Source: Phytohabitans maris (GTDB lineage Bacteria > Actinomycetota > Actinomycetes > Mycobacteriales > Micromonosporaceae). Taken from it: DNA of 64,000 nt. The stretch is taken from positions 62,001-126,000 of the forward strand of contig NZ_JAVHUY010000017.1 in assembly GCF_031085175.1 (NCBI RefSeq), read 5' to 3'. A program made the translations under genes and the position numbers. The notes below the pieces were generated by a model. That model worked only from the letters and a program-made list of their open reading frames with translations, was not told the origin of the DNA and made no database searches. Shown here piece after piece: positions 57,475-64,000 of this stretch. Each line of letters opens with the position of its first letter. Positions within the stretch are counted from its first letter, which is position 1.

Positions 57475-58403
57475 GCTTGCGGCTCGGCACCCGGGGTAGC
57501 GCGCTCGCCCTGGCCCAGTCCCAGCACGTCGCCGACAGCCTGCGCGCGGCGACCGGGCGCGACGTGGAGCTGGTCGAGATCGTGACGGCCGGCGACCGGT
57601 CGAGCGCGCCGGTGCAGCAGCTCGGCGTGGGCGTCTTCGTGTCGGCGCTGCGCGACGCGCTGCTCGCCAAGGAGATCGACTTCGCCGTCCACTCGTACAA
57701 GGACCTGCCCACCGCACCCGCCGACGGGCTGCACATCGCCGCCGTACCGCCGCGGGAGGACCCGCGCGATGCGCTCGTGGCCAGCGGTGGCCGCACCCTC
57801 GCGGAGCTGCCACCGGGGTCCCGGGTGGGCACCGGCGCGCTGCGGCGGATGGCCCAGCTGCGCGCGCTCGGGCTGCAGCTCGAGGTGGTGCCGATCCGGG
57901 GCAATGTCGACACCCGGCTGCGCAAGGTGAGCGAGGGCGAGCTCGACGCCGTCGTGCTGGCCCGCGCCGGCATCGCACGCCTCGGCCGCACCGCCGAGAT
58001 CACCGAGACTCTCGATCCGATGCTGATGCTGCCCGCCCCGGCTCAGGGTGCGCTGGCGGTGGAGTGCCGGATCGACGACGAAGACCTGGTCGGGCTGCTG
58101 GGGAGGCTCGACCACGCACCGACCCGGGCCGCGGTCACCGCGGAGCGGGCGTTGCTGGCCACGCTGGAGGCCGGGTGCAGTGCTCCGGTGGCCGCCTTCG
58201 CCGAGGTCGCCGAGGGCGACGACGGTGAAGAGATCTACCTGCGCGGTGCGGTGATCAGTCCGGATGGCACCCGAGACATCCGGCTGTCCCGCACCGGTAC
58301 GCCCGCCGCCGCGGCGGAGATCGGACGCGCTCTCGCCGCCGATCTTGTCGAGAGCGGCGCCGAGACCCTACTTGGGAGCACAGAAAATGAGCCGCACCCG
58401 TAA
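57471..58403 (+). CDS. hemC: Porphobilinogen deaminase HemC
   Basis: Condenses four porphobilinogen into hydroxymethylbilane. 310 aa: [20 protein letters not shown] at the start, [14 protein letters not shown] (Lys and Asp contacts, about 65-78), [27 protein letters not shown], and the Cys that holds the dipyrromethane cofactor in [12 protein letters not shown] (about 227). Starts by a 4-nt overlap with hemA and overlaps the hemD start by 17 nt. Cytoplasmic. Confidence 0.96.
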   Translation: MSLRLGTRGSALALAQSQHVADSLRAATGRDVELVEIVTAGDRSSAPVQQLGVGVFVSALRDALLAKEIDFAVHSYKDLPTAPADGLHIAAVPPREDPRDALVASGGRTLAELPPGSRVGTGALRRMAQLRALGLQLEVVPIRGNVDTRLRKVSEGELDAVVLARAGIARLGRTAEITETLDPMLMLPAPAQGALAVECRIDDEDLVGLLGRLDHAPTRAAVTAERALLATLEAGCSAPVAAFAEVAEGDDGEEIYLRGAVISPDGTRDIRLSRTGTPAAAAEIGRALAADLVESGAETLLGSTENEPHP

Positions 58404-59967
58404 GCCCGCAGGCCGGATTGCCTTCGTCGGGGCTGGTCCCGGCGATCCCGGTCTGCTGACCCGCCGGGCGCACGCCGCGCTTACCGAGGCCGACCAGGTC
58501 GTCTACGACCGGGGCGTCTCCGAGCCGCTGCTCGACGCGATCCGGGCGGAAGCCAAGAGCGACACCCAGTTCAGCCCGGCCGAGGGGGCCCCGGGCGACG
58601 TGGCCAAGGTCCTGCTCTCCGCGGCCCGTTCCGGCCTGCAGGCGGTGCACCTGGTCGCCGGCGACCCGTTCGGCCACGACTCGGTCGTCAAGGAGGTGCA
58701 GGCGGTGGCGCGCACCGCCGTGCACTTCGAGGTGGTGCCCGGCGTCGGCCAGGCCGAGGGCGTCGCCACGTACGCCGGCGTGCCGCTGCCCGGCGTCCGC
58801 ACGGCCGCCGACGTCGACGATGTGTCCACGTTGGACTTCGAGGCGCTCGCCGCGGCCATCTCCCGCGGTTCGCTCGCGCTCGCGGTCGACGCGGGCGACC
58901 TCGCCGCCGTACGCGACGGCCTGCTCGCCGTCGGGGTGGACGGCGAGACGGCGGTGGGCGTGACCGGCGACGGCACCGGCGAGACGCAGTACACCACGTC
59001 GTCCACTGTGGAGAGCTTCGTCGCCGCCGCGCTCGGTTTCACCGGCCGCGTCGTACTCACCCTGGGCCAGGGCGTCGCCCACCGCGACAAGCTGAGCTGG
59101 TGGGAAAACCGCCCGTTGTACGGGTGGAAGGTGCTCGTGCCGCGCACCAAGGAGCAGGCCGGCGTGATGAGCGAGGCCCTGCGCGCGTACGGTGCGATCC
59201 CGTGCGAGGTGCCGACCATCGCGGTCGAGCCGCCACGCACCCCGGCCCAGATGGAGCGCGCGGTCAAGGGCCTGGTCGACGGCAGGTACGCCTGGGTCAT
59301 CTTCACCTCCGTCAACGCGGTGCGGGCCGTCTGGGAGAAGTTCGCCGAGCACGGCCTCGACGCCCGTCACTTCGGCGGCGTGAAGATCGCCTGCATCGGC
59401 GACGCGACGGCGGACGCGGTGCGCGCGTTCGGCATCCAGCCCGAGCTCGTACCGTCGGGTGAGCAGTCGAGCGAGGGCCTGCTGGCCGAGTTCTCGCCGC
59501 ACGACGAGGTGCTCGACCCGGTCGGCCGGGTGCTGCTGCCGCGCGCCGACATCGCCACTGAGACGCTCGCCGCCGGCCTGGGTGAGCGCGGGTGGGAGGT
59601 CGACGACGTCACCGCGTATCGCACGGTCCGCGCGGCACCGCCACCCGCGGAAATCAGGGACGCCATCAAGTCGGGTGGCTTCGACGCGGTCCTCTTCACG
59701 TCGTCATCCACCGTGCGTAACCTGGTGGGCATCGCCGGTAAGCCACACACCCGCACCGTGGTCGCCGTGATCGGTCCGAAGACGGCCGAGACGGCGACGG
59801 AGTTCGGCCTCCGGGTCGACGTCCAGCCCACTCACGCGTCCGTGCCAGACCTGGTCGAGGCCCTCGCCGGATACGCCGTGGAGTTGCGCGAAAAGCTGGC
59901 TGCCATGCCGGCCAAGCAGCGCCGCGGTTCAAAGGTGCAGGGGCCCACTGCCCTTAGGTTCCGCTGA
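58387..59967 (+). CDS. hemD: Uroporphyrinogen-III synthase fused to a degenerate CobA-type domain
   Basis: 526-aa two-domain protein. N-terminal domain (about 1-235) is SUMT/CobA-like: [31 protein letters not shown] and [19 protein letters not shown]. The usual GGDPFVFGRGGEE loop is only AGDPFGHDS and the LTHR segment is missing, so methyltransferase activity may be lost. C-terminal domain (about 255-505) is Hem[65 protein letters not shown]. It closes hydroxymethylbilane to uroporphyrinogen III. ATG at 58387 with GGGAG upstream. Such fusions are common in actinobacteria. Confidence 0.93.
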   Translation: MSRTRKPAGRIAFVGAGPGDPGLLTRRAHAALTEADQVVYDRGVSEPLLDAIRAEAKSDTQFSPAEGAPGDVAKVLLSAARSGLQAVHLVAGDPFGHDSVVKEVQAVARTAVHFEVVPGVGQAEGVATYAGVPLPGVRTAADVDDVSTLDFEALAAAISRGSLALAVDAGDLAAVRDGLLAVGVDGETAVGVTGDGTGETQYTTSSTVESFVAAALGFTGRVVLTLGQGVAHRDKLSWWENRPLYGWKVLVPRTKEQAGVMSEALRAYGAIPCEVPTIAVEPPRTPAQMERAVKGLVDGRYAWVIFTSVNAVRAVWEKFAEHGLDARHFGGVKIACIGDATADAVRAFGIQPELVPSGEQSSEGLLAEFSPHDEVLDPVGRVLLPRADIATETLAAGLGERGWEVDDVTAYRTVRAAPPPAEIRDAIKSGGFDAVLFTSSSTVRNLVGIAGKPHTRTVVAVIGPKTAETATEFGLRVDVQPTHASVPDLVEALAGYAVELREKLAAMPAKQRRGSKVQGPTALRFR

Positions 59968-60956
59968 TGCCCTTTCCCGATGTGCGGCCGCGGCGCCTGC
60001 GCCGCACGCCAGCCATGCGCCGGCTGGTCGAGGAGACCAAGCTGGCCCCGTCCGAGCTGATCCTCCCGATGTTCGTCAAGGAGGGTCTGACCGAGCCGCG
60101 CCCGATCGCGTCCATGCCCGGCGTCGTGCAGCACACCCGCGACTCGCTGCGCAAGGCCGCGGTCGAGGCGGCCCAGGCCGGCATCGGCGGCATCATGCTC
60201 TTCGGCGTGCCAGCGCCGGAAAACAAGGACGAGACCGGCTCGGCGGGCATCGACCCCGACGGCATCCTCAACGTCGCGCTGCGCGACGTGGCCGCCGAGG
60301 TCGGTGACGCCACCGTCGTGATGAGCGACCTGTGCCTGGACGAGTTCACCTCGCACGGCCACTGTGGAGTGCTGGCCGCCGACGGCACGGTCGACAACGA
60401 CGCCACGCTGGCCCTCTACGCCGAGATGGCGGTGGCCCAGGTCGCCGCCGGCGCCGCCGTGGTCGGCCCGTCCGGGATGATGGACGGCCAGGTCGGCGTG
60501 GTGCGCAAGGCACTCGACGCCGCCGGCCACCAGGACGTGGCCATCCTCGCCTACGCCGCCAAGTACGCCTCGGCGCTCTACGGCCCCTTCCGCGACGCGG
60601 TGGAGTCTTCGCTGGTCGGCGACCGCCGCACGTACCAGCAGGACCCGCCCAACGTGCGCGAAGCCCTGCGCGAGGTCGCCCTGGACGTCGACGAGGGCGC
60701 CGACATCGTGATGGTCAAGCCGGCACTGCCGTACCTGGACGTGATCGCCGCCGTCCACGCCAGCTTCGACGTGCCGGTCGCCGCCTACCAGATCTCCGGC
60801 GAGTACGCGATGGTCGAGGCCGCCGCCGCCAACGGCTGGCTCGACCGCGACCGCACCATGCTGGAGACGCTGACCTCCATCCGCCGGGCCGGCGCCCAGA
60901 TCATCCTCACCTACTGGGCCCTCGACGCGGCCGCCGCCCTCCGCGCCCGCTACTGA
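59967..60956 (+). CDS. hemB: Delta-aminolevulinic acid dehydratase HemB
   Basis: Joins two 5-aminolevulinate to porphobilinogen. 329-aa TIM barrel: [19 protein letters not shown] at the start, [10 protein letters not shown], metal region [14 protein letters not shown] (about 118-131), first active-site Lys in [17 protein letters not shown] (about 196) and Schiff-base Lys in [13 protein letters not shown] (about 250). The Cys are fewer than in Zn-type enzymes of animals, and an Mg-activated type is possible. ATG shares a base with the hemD stop (TGATG). Last gene of the rex-hem operon. Confidence 0.96.
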   Translation: MPFPDVRPRRLRRTPAMRRLVEETKLAPSELILPMFVKEGLTEPRPIASMPGVVQHTRDSLRKAAVEAAQAGIGGIMLFGVPAPENKDETGSAGIDPDGILNVALRDVAAEVGDATVVMSDLCLDEFTSHGHCGVLAADGTVDNDATLALYAEMAVAQVAAGAAVVGPSGMMDGQVGVVRKALDAAGHQDVAILAYAAKYASALYGPFRDAVESSLVGDRRTYQQDPPNVREALREVALDVDEGADIVMVKPALPYLDVIAAVHASFDVPVAAYQISGEYAMVEAAAANGWLDRDRTMLETLTSIRRAGAQIILTYWALDAAAALRARY

Positions 60957-61391
60957 TTCGCTACCCCGGTCCGCATGCGCGCGGCGTCCCCGGGGAAGAG
61001 CGGAGCGTTTTCTTGAGTGCTTTCCTGCGGGCACCGCTGCGGTCGGCGGCTCGCTTGGCGCCCGCCGAACCCCCGACCTCCGCTGCCAGGCCCGCGGCTC
61101 AAGCCCACCCCTCACCTGGCCCGTTTCGGTCGGGGCCGACGCCCCAGGTCGGTGCCTGGGGCGGATCCCAAGATCGAGGTCGGCGGCGGGAGATCGTGGT
61201 ACTTCGCTGCCCCTCCAGGGGCACCAAACGTCCACGATCGCAAGCCTGACCCGCTCGACCGCCGTCGATCACAGCGTGCGGTTCGCAGCTGGCGCGGAGC
61301 GGTCAGGAATCGAGAAGCACGGGGCTTGGGGCGCACCTAGCGTGGTTGTCGGGACAGAAACCGACCGTAACCACGACCTTCAGGAGTGACC
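60957..61391. other. Gene-free region after hemB with several hairpins
   Basis: 435 bp with no supported gene. It holds an approximately 80-bp segment (61030-61110) related to 17531-17610; a hairpin GCCCCAGG-6-CCTGGGGC (61141-61162); nested inverted repeats GATCGTGG (61192-61199) / CCACGATC (61232-61239) around TGCCCCT-cc-AGGGGCA (61208-61223). One of these may terminate the hem operon; none has a U-tract. Confidence 0.65.
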
Positions 61392-61748
61392 ATGACTGGC
61401 TCGTCCACGCAGGGAATCAAGACCGTGCTGCACCCCGTCTCCGACCTCGACAAGGCCAAAGCGGTCTACACCGCCCTGCTCGGCGTAGCGCCGCAGACCG
61501 ACGCGCCCTACTACGCCGGCTTCGACGTCGAGGGCCAGCACATCGGGCTGGTGCCGGACGGGGGACCGCAGGGGATGACCTCGCCGGTGGCGTACTGGCA
61601 CGTGCCGGACATCGAGGCGAAGCTGGCCGAGGTGACCGCCGCCGGTGCCACGCTGAAGGAGGCCGCGCACGACGTCGGCGGCGGCCGTCTGGTGGCGACG
61701 GTCACCGACCCCGACGGCAACGTCCTCGGGCTGCTCCAGGACCGATGA
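61392..61748 (+). CDS. VOC-family (glyoxalase-like) protein
   Basis: 118-aa vicinal-oxygen-chelate fold protein with two beta-alpha-beta-beta-beta modules: GIKTVLHPVSDLDKAKAVYTALLG (about 8-31) and VAYWHVPDIEAKLAEVTAAGA, ending VTDPDGNVLGLLQD (metal ligand Glu/Gln area). Metal residues are only partly obvious, so the reaction (lyase, dioxygenase or resistance protein) cannot be stated. ATG at 61392 has CAGGAG 5 nt upstream. A tandem repeat follows the gene. It stands alone. Confidence 0.85.
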   Translation: MTGSSTQGIKTVLHPVSDLDKAKAVYTALLGVAPQTDAPYYAGFDVEGQHIGLVPDGGPQGMTSPVAYWHVPDIEAKLAEVTAAGATLKEAAHDVGGGRLVATVTDPDGNVLGLLQDR

Positions 61749-61763
61749 CCGAAAGCGGGCCGC

Positions 61764-61845
61764 GACCGCGAGGCCGGGCCGCGACCGCGAGGCCGGGCCG
61801 CGACCGCGAGGCCGGGCCGCGACCGCGAGGCCGGGCCGCGACCGC
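61764..61845. repeat. 19-bp tandem repeat array (about 4.5 units)
   Basis: GACCGCGAGGCCGGGCCGC repeats exactly with starts at 61764, 61783, 61802, 61821 and 61840; the last unit is broken (GACCGCATAGG). It lies between the VOC gene and the secreted nuclease gene. The units are adjacent, with no spacers, so it is not a CRISPR array. Variants of the unit continue loosely to about 61920. Confidence 0.9.
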
Positions 61846-61964
61846 ATAGGCCGAGCGGAGCCGCGACCGTCAAGGAAAGAGCCAGGCCACGACCGGCGAA
61901 GCCGAGCGAGCCGGGCCGCGTCTGAAGGCGCAGCCCGGCTCGGGTCTCTCAGGGCGAGCGATGA

Positions 61965-64000
61965 TCAGTCGTCGTCGACGATCGTGCCGTAGGCGATCGG
62001 GTCGCCGGACCACTGGCCGGGCAGTGAGCCGACCAGCAGGGCGAGCTTTTCGTCGGGCTCGCGCTTGCGGTCGCCGTTGACCGACACGGTGAACGTGGCC
62101 GTGCTGGCGCCGGCCGGCATCACCGTGCAGCGGACCAAGGTGTCGAAGTCCGAGCCGGGCAGCGCGGTGACGCCCAGCGTGGCGGCGCAGAGCACGATCG
62201 GCTGGGGCACGGGGCGGGAGGCCGTCACCGTGAAGGTCATCGGCGTCTCGCCGCGGTTGCCTTCCACCACCGACACGTCGGCGATGGAGAGTGTCGGCCG
62301 CGAACGGAAGCGAGCGACCTGCGGATCGTGGTCGCTGGAGCCGCGCGAGCCGTCGCCGGCGTAGTCGGCCGCCCAGTCGGCGTTGACGTGGGCCGCCCGC
62401 ATCTGCACCAGGTCGGCGCGGAGCGTGGGGCTGACGAAGAGGTGGTCCAGCGTCTGCGCCTGGCCCTCGAAGACGTACGAGTACGCCGACTCGGGCACCT
62501 GCGCCGCGAGGTCCTCCCAGAGGTTGTGCAGCCCGGCGTCGTAGAGCGGGGCGAGCTGGTCGGAGACGGGCTGCACCGGGTCGTCGGGGCGGGGGAAGAC
62601 GTTGAGGTCACCGCCGTACACGACGCGGGCACCGGCCCCGATCGCGGTCACGATGGCCGCGCCGTACCTGGCCTGCTCGCGGCGCTGCCCGATCCGACCG
62701 TCCGGAGTGGACGAGTAGTGGTTGCTGACCGCCCACACCGTAAACCTGTCGGACGAGCCGGGCGAGGCCGCCACCGTGAACTTGCCGACCTGCGGCGCCC
62801 GGGTGAAGACGTCCGAGCCGTCCACGCCGGTGGAGGTGTCCACGTCGGCGGGGAGGTCGGCGTTGAGCGCCTTCGGGTTCTGCACGTCCGCGTTGTACGC
62901 CAGCCCGGGCGCCCGGTACGACACGGTGGGCGCCGAGCCCAGCACCGGATCGTTCGCGGCGGCCGGGGCGAGCGACACCCGGTCGGTGCGGTAGAGGAAC
63001 GCGGCCGTGATGCCCCGGTCGTCCGCGCCGTCCCGGTCGTACGCCGCGGCGTAGGCGGGACCCCGGGCCGCCCGGATGCGCAGCGCGAGCTCCTGGAGCG
63101 TGTCCGGTGCACCGTCGGCGTCGTCGGCCGTGCCGCAGACCAGCGACCCGCCGGATACCGAGCAGATGTCCTGGTCCTCGGCCTCCTGCACCAGGATCAG
63201 GTCCGGCGCGTGCAGGTCGTTGACGATCTGGTCGGCGAGGTTGCCGAGCTGCGCCTGGTACTCCTCTTCGGAGAGCGGCACGTAGTCGAACGGCGGGCTC
63301 ACCCCGGGGCAGCCGGAGTTGCCCAGGAAGTCGCAGCCGTCGAACGGGTCGTCGCGGAAGTCGTACAGGTTCTCCACGTTGTACGTCGCCACCGCGAACT
63401 CGCGATCCCGCGCGGCCGGCTTCGGCGGTGCGTTGCCCGCCGGCGAGGTGCCGGCGGCGGTCGAGGCCGACGCCGCCTGCACGCCGTACTTCTCGAAGGA
63501 GAAGTAGAGGCCGCCCACCGCGTCGGCGGTCAGCGTGTCGAAGGTGTGCGCCGGCGGGAGCAGCGTCGTGCTGTCCTGCGCGGCCCACTTCACGCCCATG
63601 CTGCCGAGCATGATGCGCTCGCCGTTGCCGTCGTCGAAGAGCTGGCCGGGCACGTTGTCGCTGGGGTGCGCGTCGCGGAAGACCCGCCGGCCGAACTTGT
63701 CGCGCCGGTCGAGCAGCGCCGAGTCCTTGTCGACCAGCCACACCTCGGAGTCGGCGGTCGAGGCGAAGACGTCCCGCCCGCTGACCACGCCGCTGCCGGC
63801 GCGTACCCGGATCTGCTCGCCCTCGTGCCGCTCCCAGAAGCGGTCGGCGGCGGCCAGGTCGAGCGGCGGCCGGGCGTCCGTGACCGCCACGTCGGTCACG
63901 CCGCTGTCGAGCACGCGGACGAGCGAGGCGCTGGAGAGCTGGGTGAGGTTGAAGAACTCGGACACCCGCGCCCGGAGCACGACCTCGTCGCCGACGACCG
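61965..64000 (-). CDS. Secreted ExeM/NucH-type endonuclease-phosphatase with Calx-beta domain (partial)
   Basis: 5' end lies beyond the window; 678 codons are visible. Order from the visible N-terminal side: an OB-fold/lamin-tail-like region (FFNLTQLSS, VTDARPPLDLAAADRFWERHEGE), then an endonuclease/exonuclease/phosphatase domain with ATYNVENLYDF, DLILVQEAED (metal Glu), WAVSNHYSS, VVYGGDLNVFP and SSDHDPQ (catalytic His/Asp), and a C-terminal Calx-beta module (PTLSIADVSVVEGNRGETPMTFTV) ending VDDD. This layout is typical of extracellular nucleases such as ExeM and NucH. Four or more Cys in the EEP domain suggest disulfides, as for a secreted protein. Confidence 0.88.
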   Translation of the reverse strand, partial: VVGDEVVLRARVSEFFNLTQLSSASLVRVLDSGVTDVAVTDARPPLDLAAADRFWERHEGEQIRVRAGSGVVSGRDVFASTADSEVWLVDKDSALLDRRDKFGRRVFRDAHPSDNVPGQLFDDGNGERIMLGSMGVKWAAQDSTTLLPPAHTFDTLTADAVGGLYFSFEKYGVQAASASTAAGTSPAGNAPPKPAARDREFAVATYNVENLYDFRDDPFDGCDFLGNSGCPGVSPPFDYVPLSEEEYQAQLGNLADQIVNDLHAPDLILVQEAEDQDICSVSGGSLVCGTADDADGAPDTLQELALRIRAARGPAYAAAYDRDGADDRGITAAFLYRTDRVSLAPAAANDPVLGSAPTVSYRAPGLAYNADVQNPKALNADLPADVDTSTGVDGSDVFTRAPQVGKFTVAASPGSSDRFTVWAVSNHYSSTPDGRIGQRREQARYGAAIVTAIGAGARVVYGGDLNVFPRPDDPVQPVSDQLAPLYDAGLHNLWEDLAAQVPESAYSYVFEGQAQTLDHLFVSPTLRADLVQMRAAHVNADWAADYAGDGSRGSSDHDPQVARFRSRPTLSIADVSVVEGNRGETPMTFTVTASRPVPQPIVLCAATLGVTALPGSDFDTLVRCTVMPAGASTATFTVSVNGDRKREPDEKLALLVGSLPGQWSGDPIAYGTIVDDD

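Noticed and set aside
61012-61249. Short frame after hemB with a Pro/Ala-rich translation
   Set aside because: It covers the dispersed repeat and hairpins, lacks a ribosome site and has no coding pattern.
61764-61845. Possible CRISPR array
   Set aside because: Units of 19 bp are directly adjacent with no spacers, no cas genes nearby, and units are too short.
1-64000. tRNA, rRNA, transposase or phage genes
   Set aside because: I looked for them by eye and saw none. A tRNA scan would be decisive; finding a cloverleaf in the gaps at 17.5, 28.4, 50.1 or 61.0 kb would change this.

Overview
The window is 64 kb of high-GC chromosomal DNA from an actinomycete. A morphological sigma factor of the BldN type, mycothiol genes, a Rex-hemACDB cluster, and many GTG, leaderless and translationally coupled genes point to a filamentous or spore-forming actinobacterium, most likely Micromonosporaceae (inferred from gene content and style, not from a marker gene). 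Almost everything is conserved core chromosome. I see no transposase, prophage, CRISPR array, rRNA or tRNA gene. From memory, much of the gene order from about 13 kb to 61 kb parallels M. tuberculosis Rv0474-Rv0512 (HTH regulator, hbhA, DUF2516, murB, SDR, mshA, YbjN, gpm1, senX3-regX3, Rv0495c, Rv0496, Rv0498, Rv0500A, bS22, epimerase, acyltransferase, serB1-like, glutaredoxin, hemACDB). The bldN-rsbN and rex positions resemble Streptomyces.

Layout. 0-3 kb: glnR, then a separate deacetylase-mshD unit. 3-8 kb: membrane and lipid-binding proteins, then a cysteine-rich leader peptide with an attenuator in front of a thiosulfate sulfurtransferase-sseC pair, a winged-helix regulator and an anchored protein. 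8-13 kb: a leftward operon nur-like/ygfZ/BKACE/asparaginase that shares one symmetric promoter with a rightward pabC-like gene, then nitrobindin with a tiny upstream membrane-protein gene. 13-17.5 kb: HTH regulator, hbhA-like, DUF2516, hydrolase, AlaX, EI24 protein. 17.5-18.8 kb: a gene-free stretch rich in palindromes. 18.8-25 kb: LacI regulator with a GH1 glycosidase, a mycothiol-dependent-type enzyme, murB, a methyltransferase and an SDR. 25-34 kb: mshA, YbjN, CoA-transferase family, a repeat-rich gap, MFS exporter, gpmA, phoU divergent from senX3-regX3. 34-45 kb: Cys-rich protein, Ppx/GppA, TIM-barrel isomerase, CGNR protein, proline dehydrogenase, metallopeptidase, MacAB-like export system, HTH protein, bS22, epimerase, acyltransferase. 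45-50 kb (leftward): beta-propeller protein, HAD phosphatase, rsbN, bldN. 50-61 kb (rightward): acyl-CoA ligase, glutaredoxin-like, HAD, NarL-type two-component pair, then the rex-hemA-hemC-hemD-hemB heme operon. 61-64 kb: repeat-rich gap, VOC protein, tandem repeat, and a secreted endonuclease/phosphatase cut by the window edge.

Common themes are thiol and redox physiology (mshA, mshD, MDMPI enzyme, sulfurtransferase, glutaredoxin-like protein, Rex), nutrient sensing (GlnR, PhoU/SenX3/RegX3) and development (BldN/RsbN). Many start codons sit exactly 6-7 nt after a TANNNT box, so leaderless transcription seems to be the rule here, and I used it to choose starts. The most interesting non-coding signals are the Cys leader/attenuator at 4.9 kb, the symmetric divergent leaderless promoter at 11.2 kb, the twin palindromic elements at 17.6 and 18.1 kb, a 47-bp tandem duplication at 54.5 kb that creates a relay micro-ORF, and a family of dispersed intergenic repeats and 19-bp tandem repeats. 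No wholly new protein system is evident.
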